Shown one piece after another: positions 60,792 through 64,000 of a stretch of 64,000 nucleotides of DNA. The notes beneath the pieces are model-generated. The model made no database searches. It saw nothing but the letters and a program-made list of their open reading frames with translations, and had not been told where the DNA came from. Position numbers and translations under genes: made by a program. The stretch is from positions 1 to 64,000 of the forward strand of contig JAPJQL010000007.1 of assembly GCA_030825115.1 (NCBI GenBank), written 5' to 3'. The first letter of the stretch is position 1, and the number at the start of each line of letters is the position of its first letter. The stretch comes from Lachnospiraceae bacterium. Its GTDB lineage: Bacteria > Bacillota > Clostridia > Lachnospirales > Lachnospiraceae.

Positions 60792-61613
60792 TTATTTTAC
60801 AACTCTGGTAGCCGGGATCGCTTTTTCCGTGATCGTGCCGGTATAGAAGATCTGAAGGTGATCTCCCTTTTTGTAGGAAGAGAAATCAATGTCATCAGAT
60901 ACAAAGGTATAGAAGTCGCCGTCAGCGGACTCCAGTACGATGGAATTGTCTTCAATCTGCGCTACCTCGCCGCTGAAAGCGTTTAATTCTGCTTCCGGGG
61001 TGTTGTAGGAATCTTCCATAACAACCTTAACTGCAAGCGGGTTCGGGTCGGTATCCTCTACATCGCCGATAAAGGTAACGGTGGCTTTCTTGTCAACGGC
61101 AATCCCGTCTTTGGCTATCACATAAGCGTTGGTGGTATTGAAGGTGTAGGACTCGCCGTCTTCCATCTTTAAAGTCAGGGTGTTCGTAGAGGAATCTTCA
61201 ACTGTGCCTTCCACGGACGGGTCGGTGGTAGCTGCGATCACGGAATCCAGAACTTCCACGCGGATAACCGGGATTGGGTCTTTTTCGGTGTCTGCCGGGA
61301 ACGTGATCTCTACCCAGTCGCCCTCTGCGAACGGGAATTCCTGGATCAGCTCGGCATCGCTGATGTCGTAATCTTTTACCGTCTCGTCGTCATCGTTCTT
61401 GATGGTCAGGATCGTGTCGGTGAACTTCGTGATCAGACCGCTCATGTAATCTTCTTCCACTTCCTCAGTGGACTCCTCTACAGCTGCTTCTGTGGTGACA
61501 GCCTCTGTCTCTGTTGTCTCTGGCGCTGCGGTAGTTTCTTCCGCTTTTTTTGAACATGCGGTTGCACTCAGTGCCAGCACCAGCATAGTAGTAATCAAAA
61601 GTTTTTTCTTCAT
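60792..61613 (-). CDS. Lipoprotein with three tandem beta-type repeats
   Basis: A 273-residue probable lipoprotein: signal peptide ending SATAC (C20), a Thr/Glu/Ala-rich linker (about 21-55), then three related segments (about 57-124, 134-202 and 213-273). Each has a GxV/ITxxxxNTLTL-like strand pair, an acidic DGExYTF-type turn and a hydrophobic VTF/ITF/QIFY strand. The pattern suggests three small OB- or barrel-like domains. No known family is recognised. Minus-strand ATG at 61613 has GAGGAGAAT upstream. It converges on the GGDEF gene and is probably a single-gene unit. Confidence 0.8.
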   Translation of the reverse strand: MKKKLLITTMLVLALSATACSKKAEETTAAPETTETEAVTTEAAVEESTEEVEEDYMSGLITKFTDTILTIKNDDDETVKDYDISDAELIQEFPFAEGDWVEITFPADTEKDPIPVIRVEVLDSVIAATTDPSVEGTVEDSSTNTLTLKMEDGESYTFNTTNAYVIAKDGIAVDKKATVTFIGDVEDTDPNPLAVKVVMEDSYNTPEAELNAFSGEVAQIEDNSIVLESADGDFYTFVSDDIDFSSYKKGDHLQIFYTGTITEKAIPATRVVK

Positions 61614-61741
61614 AATCTTATTCTCCTCTGATAATTCATTTTAGCAACATAGAGAGTGTACTACAAAGCGTAGGAAAATACTATTGAAAATTTATTAATT
61701 TTTGTTAATGACTGTGAAAAAACGGTGAACAGCGGCAGCCA

Positions 61742-62674
61742 TTAATCAGACAGGGAATAGAGTTCTTTTGCAATCTGGATGAACATCTGGTCTGCTTTTG
61801 ACAGAAAGCTGTTCTTTACGGTGGCGATGCACATGTCCCAATAAGCGCCGTATCTATCGTCGATGGAGCAAAAGGCCGGCTGAAACCAGGAGCCTGCGAT
61901 GCAGGTGTACTGCTGGGGAATCAGGGTGACTCCAAGGCCCTGAGCTGCAAGCATCTGGGCTGTCTCGTAATTTTTCAGGGTGAGCAGGATATCAGGTCGC
62001 GTAATATCGGCTTTTGCCAGAACAGTATCGGAGACCTGGCGGATACGCTGACCGGGGTGGAGCATCAAAAAACGTTCATTTTTTAAGAGTCGTACATCCA
62101 GCACCGGATAGTGGTAACCTGGTTTTTCCTCTGCCTTTTCAAGCAGGGGATGGGTGGGCGGCAGCGCGATGACAAAGGGATCTCGCGCCAGGGTCTCATA
62201 CTGTACTTGAGGCTGGATATTTTCCTTCGGCGCGTGAATGATGGCAAAGTCAAGCTGCCCGGACAGGAGCTTTTGCTCCAGCGTCTGAGTCGTTTCTTCT
62301 GTGATGGACAGTTCAACATAGGGGCACAGCTCCAGAAACCGGGGCAGGATACGGGGGAGCGCCAGAGTTCCAAGATGGTTGGTGGTTCCAAGATGGATGC
62401 GCCCGGTCTTCATATCATTGATATCGCTGATCTCAATCTCAAAATCTTCGTACATCTTTAAGATCTGAGACGCCATGTGATAATACCGTTCCCCGGCATA
62501 GGTCAGGGTGAGACCGCCGGTAGTCCGGTTGAACAGCGGGGTTCCGAGGGATTCTTCAATCCGCTGGATGGACTGGCTCAGGGACGGCTGGGCGATAAAA
62601 AGCTGCCTGGCTGCCTGTGAGATGCTCCTTACCTCAGCCACGGTCTTTACGTACAATAATTCTTTCTGTGTCAT
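61742..62674 (-). CDS. LysR family transcriptional regulator
   Basis: A 310-residue LysR regulator. The helix-turn-helix covers about residues 1-60 (RSISQAARQLFIAQPSLSQSI, in part SISQAARQLFIAQPSLS; GTPLFNRTTGGLTLT), followed by the effector domain with PHLPRFLELCPYVELSI-like strand order. It is divergent from the tctC-type gene, the usual arrangement of a LysR regulator and its target, and repeated TGTGCA half-sites lie before that gene. The effector may be a tricarboxylate. Confidence 0.9.
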   Translation of the reverse strand: MTQKELLYVKTVAEVRSISQAARQLFIAQPSLSQSIQRIEESLGTPLFNRTTGGLTLTYAGERYYHMASQILKMYEDFEIEISDINDMKTGRIHLGTTNHLGTLALPRILPRFLELCPYVELSITEETTQTLEQKLLSGQLDFAIIHAPKENIQPQVQYETLARDPFVIALPPTHPLLEKAEEKPGYHYPVLDVRLLKNERFLMLHPGQRIRQVSDTVLAKADITRPDILLTLKNYETAQMLAAQGLGVTLIPQQYTCIAGSWFQPAFCSIDDRYGAYWDMCIATVKNSFLSKADQMFIQIAKELYSLSD

Positions 62675-63067
62675 AATATCATTCCCCCTGTATCAGCATC
62701 AAAATACTTTATATGTTAAGTATATATGAAAATGAAGGGAAAGAAAAGCTGGAATGCGGGGCAGATAAAAAAATATTGATTTGGATGAAATTGACAATAT
62801 GCCATGACATATGGGGTGCATAAGGAAAAAGTTATGAGCTAAAAAAGCATGGAATCAGGCGGGTTTGAGGTTTTTGGTGGTATAAGGGGAAATCTATATG
62901 TGTAATAAGTGCACAATTATAACGCTGTGCAAAAGGGATAAAATGTGCAAATTGCACATATTCTATTGAAACTGCTTTGTTAAATTGTTATAATAATACA
63001 CATGAAGGGCGTTAAGAAAATGCAAAGAAACAGCCCGGTTAAAACAATTAAAAAGGAGAAGGTAGTA
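62675..63067. promoter_or_regulatory. Divergent control region lysR / tctC
   Basis: About 390 bases without a gene. Near the lysR end it is AT-rich with a TACTT/AAGTA dyad (about 62706-62723). The tctC half contains four TGTGCA/TGCACA half-sites at 62910, 62926, 62944 and 62953; the last two form the palindrome ATGTGCAAATTGCACAT (62943-62959). The tctC promoter follows seven bases later. This fits a LysR recognition site plus activation site. Confidence 0.65.
62966..62994 (+). promoter_or_regulatory. Promoter of the tctC-type gene
   Basis: TTGAAA (62966-62971), 17 bases, TATAAT (62989-62994), about 73 bases before ATG 63068. Confidence 0.8.
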
Positions 63068-64000
63068 ATGAAAAAAAGAGTCGTAAGTTTGATGATGGCA
63101 GCAGTTCTCGGTTTATCTCTCACGGCCTGCAGCGGCGGTGGGGAGCAGAAAGCAGCAGACGGAGAGTGGAAGTGGGAGCGCAACATCGAGATCATCTGCC
63201 CATGGGGAACCGGAGGCGGAGCAGATACAACATTGCGGCAGTTTGCAACAGCGCTGGAGAAAGAAGCCGGTGTAAAAGTTGTAGTAAATAATAAGTCCGG
63301 CGCCGGCGGCGTTACGGGCGTGCAGTTTGCGGCACAGCAGCCTGCGGATGGTTATACCTACCTGCTGTGTACCCCGTCTCCATTGTTGGCACAGATTTCC
63401 GGGGCGACAGATTATGATGTGTACGGGACGATCAATCCGTTATGCCAGCTGGTTCACGACTGCAATATCTTCGTGACGGGAAAGAATTCTCCGTACAGCA
63501 ATTATGATGAGCTGAAAGCTTATATTGAAGCAAATCCGGGCAAGGTAAAATGCGGCGTTATGACGATCACCGGACTGGATGCAGCCTGCGTGGAATCAGG
63601 ATTTGGCGGAGCGGTAGAAGCCGTTGCCTACACAGAAGGCTCTCAGCTGAATGCAGATGTAATCGGCGGCCATGTAGATCTGGCCTGCTGCGGACCGGCA
63701 GAGGTATCTGCAATGATCGCATCCGGCGATATGAAGGTGATCCTGTCCTGCACCGAGAACAAGCTGACACTGGAAGGATTTGAGGGTGTACAGGCGGCCG
63801 GCGAGGTTGGTCTGGATTGCTTCTTTGGACCGTCCAGAGGTATCTTCTATATGGAAGGAACTCCGGAAGCAGCAATCAAGGCGTTCGAAGCAGCGGCAGA
63901 GAAGGCAGTTGCCTCCGAAGATTTCCAGAAATGGGCAAAGAGCGAGGGCCTGGACCAGCGTAAAGGCTGGAAGAACACCGCGGACTACAAAGCTTCCTGG
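63068..64000 (+). CDS. Tripartite tricarboxylate transporter substrate-binding protein (TctC/Bug family), partial
   Basis: An open frame of 311 codons that runs off the window end. Signal peptide with lipobox LTAC (C21), then the Bug fold: IEIICPWGTGGGADTTLRQF (the ligand-loop signature, here WGTGGGAD), VNNKSGAGGVTGVQFAAQQPADGYT (in part), and GGHVDLACCGPAEV. The product is nearly full length. Homologues bind citrate or other carboxylates for the TctAB permease, whose genes would be expected just downstream. ATG 63068 follows AAGGAGAAGG. Confidence 0.9.
   Translation, partial: MKKRVVSLMMAAVLGLSLTACSGGGEQKAADGEWKWERNIEIICPWGTGGGADTTLRQFATALEKEAGVKVVVNNKSGAGGVTGVQFAAQQPADGYTYLLCTPSPLLAQISGATDYDVYGTINPLCQLVHDCNIFVTGKNSPYSNYDELKAYIEANPGKVKCGVMTITGLDAACVESGFGGAVEAVAYTEGSQLNADVIGGHVDLACCGPAEVSAMIASGDMKVILSCTENKLTLEGFEGVQAAGEVGLDCFFGPSRGIFYMEGTPEAAIKAFEAAAEKAVASEDFQKWAKSEGLDQRKGWKNTADYKASW

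Overview
The window looks like a chromosomal stretch of an anaerobic, spore-forming Bacillota, most probably a Lachnospiraceae (Clostridium cluster XIVa). The evidence is an alpha/beta-type small acid-soluble spore protein, the tig-clpP-clpX-lon-engB order, CitX/CitG, Rex, YesMN two-component pairs, many lipoprotein solute-binding proteins with an N-terminal MKK and a lipobox Cys, and roughly 50% GC with strong AGGAGG ribosome sites. Genus and species cannot be fixed from sequence reading alone. No rRNA, tRNA, CRISPR array, prophage or intact insertion sequence was seen.

Layout. 1-2.3 kb: PadR / HAAS-domain / DUF4097 / PspC envelope cassette. 2.4-3.8 kb: spore protein and a solitary cbiG. 3.8-13.7 kb: sugar-sensing and uptake island (YesN, YesM, a membrane-anchored binding protein, two MglB-type lipoproteins, MglA, MglC and a one-repeat InlB-like membrane protein). 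13.8-18.8 kb: CYTH protein, then a solute-binding lipoprotein paired with a 996-residue GGDEF-EAL receptor. 18.9-25.6 kb: proteostasis block tig-clpP-clpX-lon-engB plus mgsA. 25.8-27 kb: iron alcohol dehydrogenase behind a palindromic promoter element. 27.2-38.3 kb: two complete ABC importers with PHP phosphoesterase, glycerophosphodiesterase and HAD phosphatase genes. 38.4-40.9 kb: rex, a LysR gene, a second copy of the palindromic promoter element, and a short DUF4317 gene. 40.9-43.8 kb: ABC-class ATPase and a broken Rpn/PD-(D/E)XK gene. 43.9-50.8 kb: patatin, SLH protein with MacAB-type exporter, M19 dipeptidase. 50.9-52.6 kb (minus): citX-citG-psiE. 53-56 kb: TrpXYZ-type ABC importer. 56-60.7 kb: cytidylate-kinase-like protein, histidine kinase, SARP-like response regulator and GGDEF protein. 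60.8-64 kb: three-repeat lipoprotein, LysR gene and a divergent tctC-type gene cut by the window end.

Themes. The region is rich in nutrient sensing and import: eight solute-binding proteins, two of which appear to serve signalling (membrane-anchored next to YesM; lipoprotein next to GGDEF-EAL). Two diguanylate-cyclase-type proteins sit beside sensory genes, which suggests nutrient-to-c-di-GMP coupling. Redox control is suggested by rex together with an 18-bp Rex-like palindrome just downstream of the adh promoter.

The most unusual item I can document directly is a two-copy regulatory element (25660-25734 and 39987-40058). It has the same core palindrome, the same TTTTATATTACC block and the same TATAATAG box at identical spacings. 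One copy precedes adh; the other precedes a roughly 100-nt transcription unit that holds a 25-codon Cys/His-rich open frame and ends in a terminator.
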